Assembly: GCA_023511455.1 (NCBI GenBank)
Contig: JAIMBJ010000008.1
Location: forward strand, 48,967 to 112,966
Reading direction: 5' to 3'
From: Bacillota bacterium
GTDB taxonomy: Bacteria > Armatimonadota > HRBIN16
DNA length: 64,000 nt
Below, piece after piece: positions 39,357 to 49,266 of the stretch. The position numbers were made by a program, and so were the translations under genes. The notes under the pieces are model-generated. The model did no database searches. It was given only the letters and a program-made list of their open reading frames with translations, and was not told the origin of the DNA. The stretch's first letter is position 1. The number at the start of each line of letters is the position of its first letter.

Positions 39357-40436
39357 ATGGAGTGCGAAGAGTATTCGCTGCTAGCGCGTCTGTCGGACAT
39401 CACGGTGGAGCGGAATATCCCCTTCAACGTGATGTTTGAGCTCACGCACCGGTGCAACACGCGGTGCAAGCACTGTTATCAACACCATCCCCGACGCGCC
39501 GATGGGGAATTGACCACGGAAGAGTGGTATCGCGTGATGGACGACCTTGCAGCGGCGGGTACGCTGTACCTCACGCTGACGGGCGGGGAACCCCTTCTGC
39601 GCAAAGACTTCTTCGATATCGCACGTTACGCTCGCAAGAAGCGGTTCGCGCTGAAGATATACACCAACGGCACGCTTGTTACTCCCACAGTCGCCGAGCG
39701 GATAGCCAGCCTGCGGCCGTTCACGGTGGAAATCAGCGTGTACGGTTCCAATGCCGAAACACACGACGGAATGACGCAGGTAAAAGGCAGCTTCGACCGC
39801 GTGCTACGCGCGGTGAGGTTGCTGGTCGGATTGGGACAGCGGGTTATCCTGAAGTGCCCGCTGGCGACATCCAGCTTCGGGCAATACGAGGACATCATGC
39901 AGATGGCTCAGCAGCTGGGAGCGGAATACCGTTTTGACCCCACCATCGCCCCCATGAACGACGGCAATATGTGTCCCACCAACCTGCGCATCGGCATGGA
40001 CGAGCTGATGAAACTGTACGATGACGAGCGGGTGTTCAAGAAAAAGGGTTTGCCGTCCATGGGACCCGACGACAGGGTGAAGATGTGCGACGCGGGGCGC
40101 AACAGCATGGCAATCAACCCATGGGGCGAGGTGTATCCCTGTGTGCAGATGCTCGTCCCCTGCGGCAACGTGCGCGAGAAGTCCGTTCTGGAGATATGGT
40201 ACGGCTCCCGTGAGCTGAGGAACCTGCGGAATATCACTCCCGATGACCTCACGCAGTGCCAGACCTGCGAGGTGAAGCAGTACTGCAGTCGCTGTCCCGG
40301 GCAGGCTCTTCTGGAGGACGGCAGTTTGACGGGCTGTCACAGCCGCGCAAAGGTGATTGCCCGCATCCGCAAGCGTCTCGCCGAACAACAACAGCAAGCA
40401 ACAGGAGCAAATCCCCTGCTGCGCGTCGTGGCTTAG
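39357..40436 (+). CDS. Radical SAM/SPASM-domain protein
   Basis: A 359-residue enzyme. The radical SAM cluster is C33-x3-C37-x2-C40 in HRCNTRCKHCYQH; the SPASM C-terminus has auxiliary-cluster cysteines in INPWGEVYPCVQM and CQTCEVKQYCSRCPG. This family (PqqE, anaerobic sulfatase maturase, mycofactocin types) usually modifies peptides. No PqqD, transporter or clear precursor gene is adjacent, so the substrate is open. ATG 39357 follows AAGGAGGGGTTCGGC. Read from the 225-bp gap upstream, a 40-codon frame (39262-39384) overlaps its start; see rejected items. Confidence 0.82.
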   Translation: MECEEYSLLARLSDITVERNIPFNVMFELTHRCNTRCKHCYQHHPRRADGELTTEEWYRVMDDLAAAGTLYLTLTGGEPLLRKDFFDIARYARKKRFALKIYTNGTLVTPTVAERIASLRPFTVEISVYGSNAETHDGMTQVKGSFDRVLRAVRLLVGLGQRVILKCPLATSSFGQYEDIMQMAQQLGAEYRFDPTIAPMNDGNMCPTNLRIGMDELMKLYDDERVFKKKGLPSMGPDDRVKMCDAGRNSMAINPWGEVYPCVQMLVPCGNVREKSVLEIWYGSRELRNLRNITPDDLTQCQTCEVKQYCSRCPGQALLEDGSLTGCHSRAKVIARIRKRLAEQQQQATGANPLLRVVA

Positions 40437-40450
40437 GACGCACACGTCCT

Positions 40451-41650
40451 TTACGGAGGTTCTTCGTCAGAGACCGTCCGCCACATCGTTCGGATGCGGT
40501 TGTAGCGGTAATCGTACTCAGGCTCGCCGCCAATCTGGCAGGCGTAGAAGAGGTAGATGCGGGTTGCGCCTTTCTCGTTCAGCACGAGAGCTTCGGGCAC
40601 ATGTATCGCAGGCGCATCGGCGTCCGGCTCTATGTATCCCAGCACCTGCCAGTTCAGCCCATCGCGTGATACCGCCTCCACGATCTTGCGCCCGGTCCAT
40701 GGGTGATTCGCGTAACCGCTGGCATCGGCGTAAGCGTAATAGAGTTTGCCCACCTTCACCACATCCGGATTGGGAAACTCCCACAGGCACGGTTCCTTGC
40801 CGGCACGGATGACCTGCCAGTCGGCGGGGTTCAGGAAGTCGCCGCGGTTCTCCGCGTAGCCCATCGCCACCCCGCGCGGCGTCCAGTAATCGAACCACAT
40901 TTTGAACACGCCGTTCTCGTACAGGATGGAGGGGCGGTGGTACGAGCCGTACACCACCACATCGCCTTCGATAGCTTTTCTGCCGTACTCGCGCGGGTAG
41001 GCAAGGATGGGCTTCTCCGAGCGTTTCCAGTGGATGCCATCCTCGGAGACCGCGCCCATAATGCACAGGTAACTGCCGTCGGAGTCGGAGGGAGTGCCGT
41101 CGGGCTTGCGGTCTTTATCGTGCCCGGTGGCGCTGTAAGCCATGTAGTAGCGCTTACCCACCTTCACCACGCTGGGGTCGCCGTTATGCCACTCGTCGAA
41201 ATAGGTACCCAGCGGCGCAAACAGCGGTCTCCACAGTCGGGGATTACCTGTGGCATCCCATTTGCCATCACCGGCGTACACCTCCCACGGACCCTCCAGT
41301 CGTTTGGCACGGGCAGCGAAGATGGCATCACATCCCCTGAAGCCGGGCACGTTGGTGTTGCAATCTTCCATCGCCCAACCGAAGAACCATGCTCGGAAGG
41401 GATATTCCGCGCCCGGCTCATGCAGCACATGGAAGTTATACATGTTGCGGAAGCCACTGAGGATGTTCTTCCCGCTGCGCTGCCATAACGCCGTACGGTC
41501 GCGAAAACGTTCGGGGGGAAGCGGCTGCGAAAAAACCACGAGTGCAAGCACCATCAGAGCGAAACCTGCTCCGAGAACCGCCGCAGTCAACGGCGGAGTG
41601 ACACCCGCCAACCGCCGACTGAATAAAACGAATCCGTTGCGAAATCTCAT
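40451..41650 (-). CDS. Five-bladed propeller (GH43-like) protein
   Basis: About 399 residues. One N-terminal transmembrane or signal segment (AAVLGAGFALMVLALVVF) is followed by beta-propeller repeats of the glycosidase type: NGDPSVVKVGKRYYMAYSAT, GSYHRPSILYENGVFKMWFD, FPNPDVVKVGKLYYAYADAS. Acidic residues in these blades match the GH43/GH117-type layout, but catalytic assignment is uncertain. It probably acts outside the cytoplasm. ATG 41650 is used although AGGAGG lies about 13 bases away; a GTG nearer that site is possible. Confidence 0.65.
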   Translation of the reverse strand: MRFRNGFVLFSRRLAGVTPPLTAAVLGAGFALMVLALVVFSQPLPPERFRDRTALWQRSGKNILSGFRNMYNFHVLHEPGAEYPFRAWFFGWAMEDCNTNVPGFRGCDAIFAARAKRLEGPWEVYAGDGKWDATGNPRLWRPLFAPLGTYFDEWHNGDPSVVKVGKRYYMAYSATGHDKDRKPDGTPSDSDGSYLCIMGAVSEDGIHWKRSEKPILAYPREYGRKAIEGDVVVYGSYHRPSILYENGVFKMWFDYWTPRGVAMGYAENRGDFLNPADWQVIRAGKEPCLWEFPNPDVVKVGKLYYAYADASGYANHPWTGRKIVEAVSRDGLNWQVLGYIEPDADAPAIHVPEALVLNEKGATRIYLFYACQIGGEPEYDYRYNRIRTMWRTVSDEEPP

Positions 41651-41822
41651 GAGAGCAACTTTCACCTCCTGCCCGAGGGGGTAACCCCTTGTAGAATCAG
41701 CGTTTCCCACACCAGACATGACCAGTACTCGAAGCGCATTCTTCCGTTTTGGGGTTTGTTTGCGTACACGCTATTTCCTGTTGGGATTTTCCATTTTTCC
41801 AAAAAAATGTAGCGCAAACTCC

Positions 41823-41880
41823 TTGACATTTTCGCAAATGCATAGTATACTATATATAGCATAATGTATCATAATGTATT
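41823..41880 (+). promoter_or_regulatory. Consensus promoter with tandem operator-like repeats
   Basis: TTGACA (41823-41828), 17 bp, TATACT (41846-41851), then a tandem 10-bp repeat ATAATGTATC/ATAATGTATT (41861-41880) across the expected transcription start. One helical turn of spacing suggests repressor sites, probably for the GntR/LacI regulator it precedes (autoregulation, inferred). Confidence 0.75.
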
Positions 41881-41902
41881 TTATTATCGGAATGGTGTGA
41901 AC

Positions 41903-43036
41903 ATGGAAGAGCCGATACTTTACAGGCAAATCTACCATGCGCTAAGAGAAGAGATACAGAGCGGTCATTACCCGCCTGGCGCGCAATTGCCGACCGAGGC
42001 GGAGCTGATGCAGCGATTTGGGGTCAGCCGGGTCACGGTACGGAACGCTCTGGCACTGCTGCAGCGGGAGGGGCTGCTCGTGCGTATTCCGGCGAAAGGC
42101 ACCTTTGTGCGGCAGCGTGAATCGTCTGCTTCTCTCCCCAAGCTAATCGCTCTGTTGGCGCTGGACGTTCAGCTGGATTTCTTTGGCAAAATCATTCGCG
42201 GTGCGGAGCAAGAAGCAGCCGCGCACGGTTACAAGCTGCTGGTACGCTCCACCGACAACGACGCGGAAAAGGAGCGGCAGTGTTTGCTGGAGCTGCAATC
42301 GCACGTGGCGGGTTTCGTTATCGCCCCAGCGACAGGTAACCAGAACCATGCACACTATGGACAACTGCTCGTGCAGAGCGTGCCGTTTGTTTTTGTAGAC
42401 CGTTATCTGCCCGAGTTCAATGTGGACAGAGTGACTTCCGACAACGTGCATGGGGGGTATCTGGCCACGCGCCACCTGCTGGAGCTGGGTCACAGGCGTA
42501 TCGGGGTCATCTCTCCCCGAAAGTCCACCACGTTCACCGAGCGGTTGCGCGGTTATCAGAAAGCGTTGGAAGAGTTCGGCGTACCGTTTGACCCTGCGCT
42601 GGTTGGTCACTCTGTCAGCAAACGTCGGGATGGCTGGGAGGAGTATTTGTATCAGGGGAGAGTTCAGGCAAAGGCGTTACTGGGTTTGCCCGAACCACCG
42701 ACAGCCCTTTTCGCCATGAATGATTGCTTAGCGGCGGGCGCCTTGCGCTACCTGCGGGAGTGTGGCATCGCGGTGCCCGAAGAGGTTGCGTTAGTGGGCT
42801 ACGATGGCATGGAGCTATCCGACCTGATGAGCCCCGCTCTGAGCACTGTGGAACAGCAATCGCTGCGTATGGGGGCAGAGGCGGTGCGCCTGCTGGTACG
42901 GCGTATTCGGGAGCCGGAATCACCACCCCAGCATGTGGTATTGCCGGTGAACTTGCGTATCCGTGCCTCGACAATAGCCTCTACGGCGCTGGTGGCTTCC
43001 ACTCTCCATGCTGCGTCAGTAAAAGGAGGTGGTTAA
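41903..43036 (+). CDS. GntR-type HTH/LacI-type ligand domain transcription regulator
   Basis: A 377-residue regulator. Residues ~1-70 are a GntR winged helix (LYRQIYHALREEIQSGHYPP, RFGVSRVTVRNAL). Residues ~78-360 are a LacI/periplasmic-binding-like effector domain (GYDGMELSDL near the C-terminus), the architecture of AraR. It probably senses a sugar and controls nearby carbohydrate genes such as the GH43-like gene transcribed divergently. ATG 41903 replaces the longer frame from 41864, which falls in operator repeats; only a weak ribosome site is present. Confidence 0.85.
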   Translation: MEEPILYRQIYHALREEIQSGHYPPGAQLPTEAELMQRFGVSRVTVRNALALLQREGLLVRIPAKGTFVRQRESSASLPKLIALLALDVQLDFFGKIIRGAEQEAAAHGYKLLVRSTDNDAEKERQCLLELQSHVAGFVIAPATGNQNHAHYGQLLVQSVPFVFVDRYLPEFNVDRVTSDNVHGGYLATRHLLELGHRRIGVISPRKSTTFTERLRGYQKALEEFGVPFDPALVGHSVSKRRDGWEEYLYQGRVQAKALLGLPEPPTALFAMNDCLAAGALRYLRECGIAVPEEVALVGYDGMELSDLMSPALSTVEQQSLRMGAEAVRLLVRRIREPESPPQHVVLPVNLRIRASTIASTALVASTLHAASVKGGG

Positions 43037-43132
43037 CGGAAAAATTCTGGAAGAACCTTGTCGCGCCATGTTGCGGTCTAATGGAGTGCTAGCCAGGACG
43101 TTCAACTAATCTAATCAGGAGGTGTAACAAGC

Positions 43133-44119
43133 ATGTCTCGCAAGGCTTTCACGCTGATTGAATTGCTGGTGGTTATCGCGATTATCGCGATTCTGGCAGC
43201 CATCCTGTTCCCGGTGTTCGCCCAGGCTCGGGAGAAGGCTCGCCAGGCAACCTGCACCAGCAACATGAAGAACATTGGAACCGCCTGGGCTATGTACGCG
43301 CAGGACTACGATGAGACGGGTGCGCCCATGTGGGTGAAGAGCAACCTCAACCGGGGATGCTTCCCGGTAGTGGACCCCAACTTCCGCGCGCCGTACACAG
43401 GAACTCCGTGGGGTCAGTATTGGCCCGACCTCATCTATCCGTACGTGAAATCGGGACGGGCTGCTGCCTATGACGCACAGGGACGCCCCATCGCGAAAGG
43501 CAACCGCGGAGTCTTCACCTGCCCAACGGGCGACGCGCTCATCCCCGCGGTGGGCGGCGAGAGCGGATGGGGCTCGCTGACTTACGGTATCAACCAGAGC
43601 AACATCAATGCCGACCCCATCAACCCGGAGAGCGCAGGCGCTGCCGCTGGTGGAGGCGCGGACTTCCTGTGCGGACAGGACCCCGGCTGCCAGGGCTGGG
43701 GATGGGGCTGCGCGAAGGGCGCACAGCTCGCTCGCCTGACCCATCCGGCGGACTCCATCGTGTTCATGGAGGGACCTGTGGGCACGGGACCGATGTTTGC
43801 CGAGTGCTGCGGCATGGATAGCTACCCCGGCGACCGCGCAACCATCCTGGCGAAGATGGCAGCTGCTTATCCCGCCGAGGGCGGATTCCCCGCTGGTTAC
43901 CACCCGAACCGCCCGCTGAAGCGCGCGAAGACCGATCCTAACTTCTGGGTGATGGAGAACGGTATGCTGAACGACGACGGTACCGTGATGCCCGTGCAGC
44001 GGTCGAACGACCGGGCTTTGCACCCGCACAACAACGGACAAAACCTCGTCTTCGCGGACGGGCACGTGAAGTTCCAGCGGGATACCTTCATGCGCCAGCA
44101 CACGGCGTCATCTGACTGA
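43133..44119 (+). CDS. Prepilin-like secreted protein (DUF1559-type, H-X9-DG)
   Basis: A 328-residue protein with a type IV prepilin N-terminus: [20 protein letters not shown], with the processing site before FTLIE. The C-terminus has the H-X9-DG motif [18 protein letters not shown] of DUF1559-like proteins that are abundant in Planctomycetes and Armatimonadetes. It is expected to be processed by a prepilin peptidase and exposed on the envelope; its job is unknown. AGGAGGTG lies eight bases before ATG 43133. Confidence 0.85.
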   Translation: MSRKAFTLIELLVVIAIIAILAAILFPVFAQAREKARQATCTSNMKNIGTAWAMYAQDYDETGAPMWVKSNLNRGCFPVVDPNFRAPYTGTPWGQYWPDLIYPYVKSGRAAAYDAQGRPIAKGNRGVFTCPTGDALIPAVGGESGWGSLTYGINQSNINADPINPESAGAAAGGGADFLCGQDPGCQGWGWGCAKGAQLARLTHPADSIVFMEGPVGTGPMFAECCGMDSYPGDRATILAKMAAAYPAEGGFPAGYHPNRPLKRAKTDPNFWVMENGMLNDDGTVMPVQRSNDRALHPHNNGQNLVFADGHVKFQRDTFMRQHTASSD

Positions 44120-44126
44120 TATCTGT

Positions 44127-44163
44127 GGGGTGTCTTCCCCGTAAAGAGGAGGACACCCCTTTT
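44127..44163 (+). terminator. Intrinsic terminator after the prepilin gene
   Basis: GGGGTGTCTTCC (44127-44138) pairs with GGAGGACACCCC (44148-44159) with one T-G pair, followed by TTTT. It separates the prepilin gene from the small membrane-protein gene 63 bp downstream. Confidence 0.7.
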
Positions 44164-44181
44164 ACAGGGAGGTGGACAGGA

Positions 44182-44487
44182 ATGCCGCAGACGATACAGC
44201 GTGGCGGTAGCCAGAGAGGTTCCGACTGGCGACAGCGCGAGGTGCATCCGGGCGTCGCGGTGCTGGCGGGGGTGGTGATACTGGTCTTCATCCTGTTCCT
44301 CGTCAATCAGTTCATCACACCGATATTTCCGCGCCGACAGGTAAGCCAAGAAGAAGCATGGCAGCAGAAGCAGCAGGAGCTGCAGCAACGAATGCCTCAA
44401 GGAGGATGGGTGTCGCCGGCACCGGGCATGCCGCCTGTGTACGTTCCGCCCGCGGGACAGACAGCTCCGCCCGCACAGGGGCGATGA
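44182..44487 (+). CDS. Small single-pass membrane protein
   Basis: A 101-residue protein with one membrane helix (VAVLAGVVILVFILFLVNQF) at ~25-45, a Gln-rich stretch after it, and a Pro-rich tail (PAPGMPPVYVPPAGQTAPP). No family recognised. It is probably inserted with the tail outside or in the periplasm. ATG 44182 is preceded by GGGAGGTGGACAGGA. Confidence 0.55.
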   Translation: MPQTIQRGGSQRGSDWRQREVHPGVAVLAGVVILVFILFLVNQFITPIFPRRQVSQEEAWQQKQQELQQRMPQGGWVSPAPGMPPVYVPPAGQTAPPAQGR

Positions 44488-44496
44488 CATTCCCTT

Positions 44497-44607
44497 CGGA
44501 GGGCGAGGCTTCTGCCGAGCCGCGTGGCGCGGTTTTCGGCTCACCGGGAGGTTCGCCCTCCGGTTGACGCCCAACCCCCTTGTGGAGGGCAAGGCTCCAG
44601 CCGAGAC
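44497..44607. repeat. Dispersed repeat family A, full copy plus extra arm
   Basis: A full inverted copy (44497-44562): CGGAGGGCGAGGCTTCTGCC...GGCTCACCGGGAGGTTCGCC, then an extra left arm GGAGGGCAAGGCTCCAGCCG from 44583. The gap 44488-44695 holds nothing else I can support. Confidence 0.7.
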
Positions 44608-44695
44608 GTATAACCTCTATAAAGAACTCTGTGGCGAAAGACAGGCTGACTGTTGCACTCTATGATTGTTTTTTAAGGAGGGTTCTTGACTATTC

Positions 44696-46618
44696 ATGCA
44701 GTGTAACACGCGCGTGCGCTCGCTCAGTTGGCGAGCGGTAGGCATCGGTTTGCTGGCTTCTTTACTTATCGCTGCGCTGGACCCCTACGGGCTGTACGTT
44801 ATCCAAGGCTCCTACATGACTCTCGACTACAGTACCCCTGCAGCCGTTTTTGGGTTCTTTGTGCTGGTGGTCATCATCAACGGGTTATGGAAACGCCTGA
44901 GCCCGCGCACCGCCCTGCAGTCTGGTGAGCTAATCACCATCTATGTGATGATGATTGCCGCCTGTGTCGTCCCCACCCTGGGTTTGACGGCGCAGATTCT
45001 GCCTGTGCTGGCAGCGGTTATCTACTATGCGAACCCGGCAAATGGCTGGGACCGCCTGATACATCCCCATCTGCATCCTCTCCTCGTGCCGCGCGACAAG
45101 GAGGCGGTAAGGCTCTTCTTTGAGGGTAAGCCGGGGGCTACGGTGCCGTGGGAGGTGTGGCTGCCGCCATTGCTGGCGTGGATGCCCCTCATCCTCGCGC
45201 TATATTTTGTGATGATTGCCATCATGGTCATCTTCCGTCGTCAATGGATGGACCGCGAGCGTCTGGCTTTCCCCGTCACCCAGCTGCCACTGGAGATGGT
45301 CAACGCGCAGGACCCCCTGCTGCGCAAAAAGTTGTTTTGGCTGGGGGTCGCGTTGCCGTTCGCGGTGGGTAGCCTCATTGCCCTGCACAACTACGCGCCT
45401 TCCGTGCCCGCTCCCAAACTCAATGTGTACGTGCCCCTCTTCCGCGAGACGGTCAGCTGGAGCTTGCGCTTCAGCTTCCCCATGCTGGGCTTCTTTTATC
45501 TGGCAAACCTGGATGCGCTGTTCAGCCTCTGGTTTTTCAACCTGCTGTTCATGGTGGTGCGCGGCTACCTGAACATCTATGGGGTGGAAATCCGCGAGGA
45601 CCTGGGCGGCGCTTACGGCACACCCTACATCCCTTACAAATATCTGGGCATGGGAGCAATGCTGATGCTGGTGGCAACAGGGTTGTGGGCGGCGCGTTCA
45701 CACCTGGCGGATGTCTTCCGTAAATCCATCGGCAGGGGCAAGGACGTGGATGACAGCGGTGAGGTGCTGAGCTACCCTGTGGCCTTCTGGGGTACGGTGC
45801 TGGGTTTGCTAGCGATGAGCGTTTGGATATGGTGGTCGGGACTGCCTTACTGGGCGACATGGATGTATCTGCTCTTTATGATGGTGCTGTTCTTCGGGCT
45901 GACGCGCGTGGTGGTGGAAACGGGTCTGGCGGAGGCAGTGGCGGCGATGATTGCGCCTGTGTTCACGGTAGCGGGATTTGGCAGTACCCCCTTCGGGCCG
46001 CGTGGGTTGACAGCACTGGGGTTAACGTGGGTCTACTCCGCCGATATTCGCACCACCGTCATGGCTTCCAGCATTCACGGCATGCGTTTAGCCGAGCGCA
46101 CCGGCGTGCGCTCGCGCGGGCTGTTCTGGGCGATGATGCTGGCAATTGTCGTCAGTATCGTGGCGTCGGTGTGGGTCACCCTGCTGCTGGCGTACCGCTA
46201 CGGCGGCGCGAATCTGAACCGATGGTTCTTTCTGGACGGTCCGCAGTTCCCCTACAAGTGGGTAGCGGGCAAGATAAACAACCCCTCCGACCCCAGTATC
46301 ACCGGCTGGCTGCTGACGGGCTTCGGCGCGGCGGTGATGGGTTTTCTCAGCGCGATGCGACAGCGGTTTGTGGGCTGGCCCTTCCATCCTGTGGGCTTCT
46401 GCGTGGGCAGCACGTGGATTATGGACGAAATCTGGCTTACCTGCTTCATCGCCTGGCTGGTCAAGTTTCTTATCCTGCGATTCGGCGGGTTGCGCTGGTT
46501 CCGCCTGTCGTTGCCTTTCTTCCTGGGGCTCATTGTCGGGCAATATACCTGCAACGGCTTCTGGCTCATCATGGACTACTTCAGCGGTGCAAAGGGCAAT
46601 CAGATATTCTGGATATGA
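44696..46618 (+). CDS. Multi-pass membrane protein, DUF6785/DUF6784 family (paralog 3)
   Basis: The 640-residue third paralog, more diverged. It keeps LSPRTALQSGELITIYVMMI, RERLAFPVTQLPLEMV and FPFHPVGF...WIMDEIWLTCFIAW positions, but the RSHPMPxQLEA segment is replaced by TVMASSIHGMRLAER. No function is established. ATG 44696 lies 15 bases after AAGGAGGG, an unusually long gap; the nearer TTG at 44686 is out of frame. Confidence 0.78.
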   Translation: MQCNTRVRSLSWRAVGIGLLASLLIAALDPYGLYVIQGSYMTLDYSTPAAVFGFFVLVVIINGLWKRLSPRTALQSGELITIYVMMIAACVVPTLGLTAQILPVLAAVIYYANPANGWDRLIHPHLHPLLVPRDKEAVRLFFEGKPGATVPWEVWLPPLLAWMPLILALYFVMIAIMVIFRRQWMDRERLAFPVTQLPLEMVNAQDPLLRKKLFWLGVALPFAVGSLIALHNYAPSVPAPKLNVYVPLFRETVSWSLRFSFPMLGFFYLANLDALFSLWFFNLLFMVVRGYLNIYGVEIREDLGGAYGTPYIPYKYLGMGAMLMLVATGLWAARSHLADVFRKSIGRGKDVDDSGEVLSYPVAFWGTVLGLLAMSVWIWWSGLPYWATWMYLLFMMVLFFGLTRVVVETGLAEAVAAMIAPVFTVAGFGSTPFGPRGLTALGLTWVYSADIRTTVMASSIHGMRLAERTGVRSRGLFWAMMLAIVVSIVASVWVTLLLAYRYGGANLNRWFFLDGPQFPYKWVAGKINNPSDPSITGWLLTGFGAAVMGFLSAMRQRFVGWPFHPVGFCVGSTWIMDEIWLTCFIAWLVKFLILRFGGLRWFRLSLPFFLGLIVGQYTCNGFWLIMDYFSGAKGNQIFWI

Positions 46619-46688
46619 GTTATGGCAGAATCCACATGGTAAAGGTATAATGCTCTTGCGCAACACGGTGCAGGAGGTGGTTGTGGTC

Positions 46689-47054
46689 ATGCCCATCTAC
46701 GAGTATCGGTGCAACGCCTGCCGAAGGCGATTTAGCGTGCTGGTGGGAGTGATTGCGGAGGACGACCCTCTCCAGTGCCCGCGCTGCGGGGGGACGGATG
46801 TTACACGCCTCATCTCGCGCTTTGCCCGCCTGCGCAACGAAGATGACATCATTGATGATATGCTCGATCCAGACAAAATCGGGGACCCGGAAGACCCCAA
46901 AACCATGCGCCGATGGGTCAAAGAGATGGGCAAAGAGCTGGGCGAAGATTTCACCGACGAGTTCGACGAGATACTTGCCGAGGAGGAGAAGAAAGCAGCC
47001 AGAGGCGGCGGTGACGAGGGAGAGGAAGAAGGCGGCTCCGAAGATTTGCCTTAA
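46689..47054 (+). CDS. FmdB-type zinc-ribbon protein
   Basis: A 121-residue protein with an N-terminal zinc ribbon of the FmdB/CxxC_CxxC_SSSS type: MPIYEYRCNACRRRFSVLV and CPRCGGTDVTRLISRF, giving two CxxC pairs. The rest is acidic and likely disordered (EILAEEEKK, EGEEEGGSED). FmdB proteins are putative regulators without a settled role. Its TAA stop overlaps the selB stop on the other strand in one TTAA (47051-47054). Confidence 0.82.
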   Translation: MPIYEYRCNACRRRFSVLVGVIAEDDPLQCPRCGGTDVTRLISRFARLRNEDDIIDDMLDPDKIGDPEDPKTMRRWVKEMGKELGEDFTDEFDEILAEEEKKAARGGGDEGEEEGGSEDLP

Positions 47055-48958
47055 GCCTGCTGCGCCAGCACACGCACATCCCCCACCCGGCGCGTCAAAC
47101 CCAGGCGGTCAAAGTACTCCAGCAGGGGCACGACGAACTTGCGGCTGGAGCCGGTGAGGTCGCGAAACTCCCCAACGCTGAGGGAACCCTTCTGCTGGAT
47201 CGTGCGTTTCACCAGCTCGGCGAGTTCCGCAAGCGTGTCCCGATGGAAGTACATCTCCTCTTCCAGCTTCACCAGCACCCCCTGCTCCAGCAGCACCTCT
47301 ATCATCGCCTTGACTGCAGGAGGCGGTGCGCCCACCTGTTCCGCAATCGCTTTCAGAGGCGGAGGAGTGGCTCCCGCCTCACGCAGGATTTGCTCCACAC
47401 GCTTTGCTAGCCGCTGTTGACGCTCGTTCAGGCGGATGGTGAAACCCGATAACCGCACCTGCGCACCCTGCAGGGCGATGACTCCGTCCTTTTGCCAGAG
47501 CAACAGCATCGCCTCGAACAGGCGAGCAGGCAACCGCCCGCCCAGCGTGGAGCGCAGTTCCTCGCGGGGCATGCCCGCGCGCAGAGGGTTCTGCTGGTGA
47601 TAGCGGCGCAACGTTTCCACGACCTGCTGGCGAAGGTTCTCCCATGCGCCTCGCGCCAGCCACACATCTCCAACACGCACTGCCTGCTGACGCACCTCCA
47701 GCTGGCTCAGAATAGCGGAAACGCTGGTTGCGTCCATCTCGGCGCGGCGGATGAGTTCCTGCTCATCCATTCCCACAGGCGATTGCGCCAGGATAGCCAG
47801 CATCTTCTCCTCTGGCGCACCTTCCAGCAGAGAACGCAACCTTGCCAGCACAGCAGGGTCAAACCGTCGGTGCCGCGGAGCATGGGGCTCCAGCACGATG
47901 CCCCCGCCGATGGTGAACATGGGCGAATAGGTACGGATGACAAACCGGTCACCGCGCGCCGCCACCAGCGTTTTCTCCAGACGCAACTGCACGAAGCTCT
48001 GCGCACCCGGCTCCAGCCGTTCGCTGTCCAGCAGGGAGACACGCCCAATCACCTCCGCCGTGCCCAGATATAGTCGGATACGGGCGCGATGCGGTAACCC
48101 TTTGGCTGCGTTGGGAAGCAGGCGCAACTGCGCATCAAAAGCACGGGTGGGCTGGAAGGTGCCCGGTGGAACGCACACCATCCCGCGCTCTATCTGCTCT
48201 TTTTCTATGCCCGGCAGGTTGATGGCAACACGACTGCCCGCGACTGCCTCCTCCACCTTGCGCCCATGCACCTGTATCTGCCGCGCTCGCGAATGCAGAC
48301 CGGGGGGCAGTATCTCAACGGGGTCGCCTGCACGCACCCGCCCGCTGATCAGTGTGCCCGTTACCACCGTGCCTGCTCCAGCCAGCGTGAACACGCGGTC
48401 CACGGGCAGGCGGAAGGGGGCACTCACTTCGCGAGCGGGCACATGCGCTACCGCCTCCTGCAAGGCGTTCAACAGCTCCTGCAAACCCTGCTTGGTCACC
48501 GCCGACACCGCGACCACAGGCGCGTCCTTCAGCGGCGTGTCCTGCAAGAAAGCGCGTACCTCGTCGGTAACCAGTTTCAGCCATTCCGCGTCCACGAGGT
48601 CGCACTTGGTAATCGCGACCACGCCAGCCTTCACGTCCAGCAGGCGCAGGATGTCCAGGTGCTCGCGGGTCTGAGGCATGATGCCCTCATCAGCGGCGAT
48701 AACCAGCAGCACCACGTCCACCCCGCCTGCGCCCGCCAGCATGTTTTTGAGGAACCGCTCGTGCCCCGGCACGTCCACGATGCCCACTGTCTGCCCGTCT
48801 GGCAGGGTCAGCGCCGCGAAACCGAGGTCAATGGTCATCCCGCGCTCCTGCTCCTCTTTCACGCGGTCGGGATTGGTTCCGGTGAGAGCGGTAATCAACG
48901 TAGACTTGCCGTGGTCCACGTGCCCCGCCGTGCCGATGATGACGTGTTTCTCTGACAT
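47051..48958 (-). CDS. selB: Selenocysteine-specific elongation factor SelB
   Basis: A 635-residue GTPase that brings Sec-tRNA to UGA codons with a SECIS hairpin. G motifs are [17 protein letters not shown] and TKCD. Domains II-III run to ~360, then four C-terminal winged helices that read SECIS RNA ([18 protein letters not shown] and similar). ATG 48958 is chosen over the GTG at 48967. Neither selA, selC nor selD is in the window. It implies the organism decodes UGA as selenocysteine somewhere; I saw no obvious in-frame-TGA gene here. Confidence 0.92.
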   Translation of the reverse strand: MSEKHVIIGTAGHVDHGKSTLITALTGTNPDRVKEEQERGMTIDLGFAALTLPDGQTVGIVDVPGHERFLKNMLAGAGGVDVVLLVIAADEGIMPQTREHLDILRLLDVKAGVVAITKCDLVDAEWLKLVTDEVRAFLQDTPLKDAPVVAVSAVTKQGLQELLNALQEAVAHVPAREVSAPFRLPVDRVFTLAGAGTVVTGTLISGRVRAGDPVEILPPGLHSRARQIQVHGRKVEEAVAGSRVAINLPGIEKEQIERGMVCVPPGTFQPTRAFDAQLRLLPNAAKGLPHRARIRLYLGTAEVIGRVSLLDSERLEPGAQSFVQLRLEKTLVAARGDRFVIRTYSPMFTIGGGIVLEPHAPRHRRFDPAVLARLRSLLEGAPEEKMLAILAQSPVGMDEQELIRRAEMDATSVSAILSQLEVRQQAVRVGDVWLARGAWENLRQQVVETLRRYHQQNPLRAGMPREELRSTLGGRLPARLFEAMLLLWQKDGVIALQGAQVRLSGFTIRLNERQQRLAKRVEQILREAGATPPPLKAIAEQVGAPPPAVKAMIEVLLEQGVLVKLEEEMYFHRDTLAELAELVKRTIQQKGSLSVGEFRDLTGSSRKFVVPLLEYFDRLGLTRRVGDVRVLAQQA

Positions 48959-49051
48959 GTTTACCACCCGCTGGGCGAAATCGGCTCATGTATCACGGAT
49001 TGTTACTTCGACCTGAAGAGTGCAAAACCTCTTCGGCATCCAACACCCCGC

Positions 49052-49077
49052 TGGCGGGCGAAGCTCTCGCCGAGCCG
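49052..49077. repeat. Dispersed repeat family A, partial arm
   Basis: CTGGCGGGCGAAGCTCTCGC and CGAGCC form a half-copy, followed by CCTCCCCGCCAGCGGTGAGG, which re-pairs with its start. It lies in the ~310-bp divergent gap 48959-49266, which otherwise holds only the promoter below. Confidence 0.5.
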
Positions 49078-49167
49078 TTAACACCTCCCCGCCAGCGGTG
49101 AGGCCAGGTGGGGGATAGCCCACCACATGGTCCCCCGCCGCGTTTTTTCAATGCTCTCGCAGGAGAT

Positions 49168-49196
49168 TTGACATCTACAGGGCGAAAACATATAAT
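49168..49196 (+). promoter_or_regulatory. Consensus promoter
   Basis: TTGACA (49168-49173), 17 bp, TATAAT (49191-49196), about 70 bp upstream of the outer-membrane protein start at 49267. All twelve bases match the consensus. Confidence 0.8.
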
Positions 49197-49266
49197 GTTT
49201 CCGAGATAGCAGGCAACCCGGAGGACTGCTGTCTTGGGTGTGAATTCAGCACAAGGAGGAATGCGA

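Noticed and set aside
39262..39384. 40-codon frame with three cysteines just before the radical SAM gene, considered as a peptide precursor
   Set aside because: No ribosome site, it runs into the enzyme gene in another frame, and its composition is not precursor-like. Kept only as a point to check.
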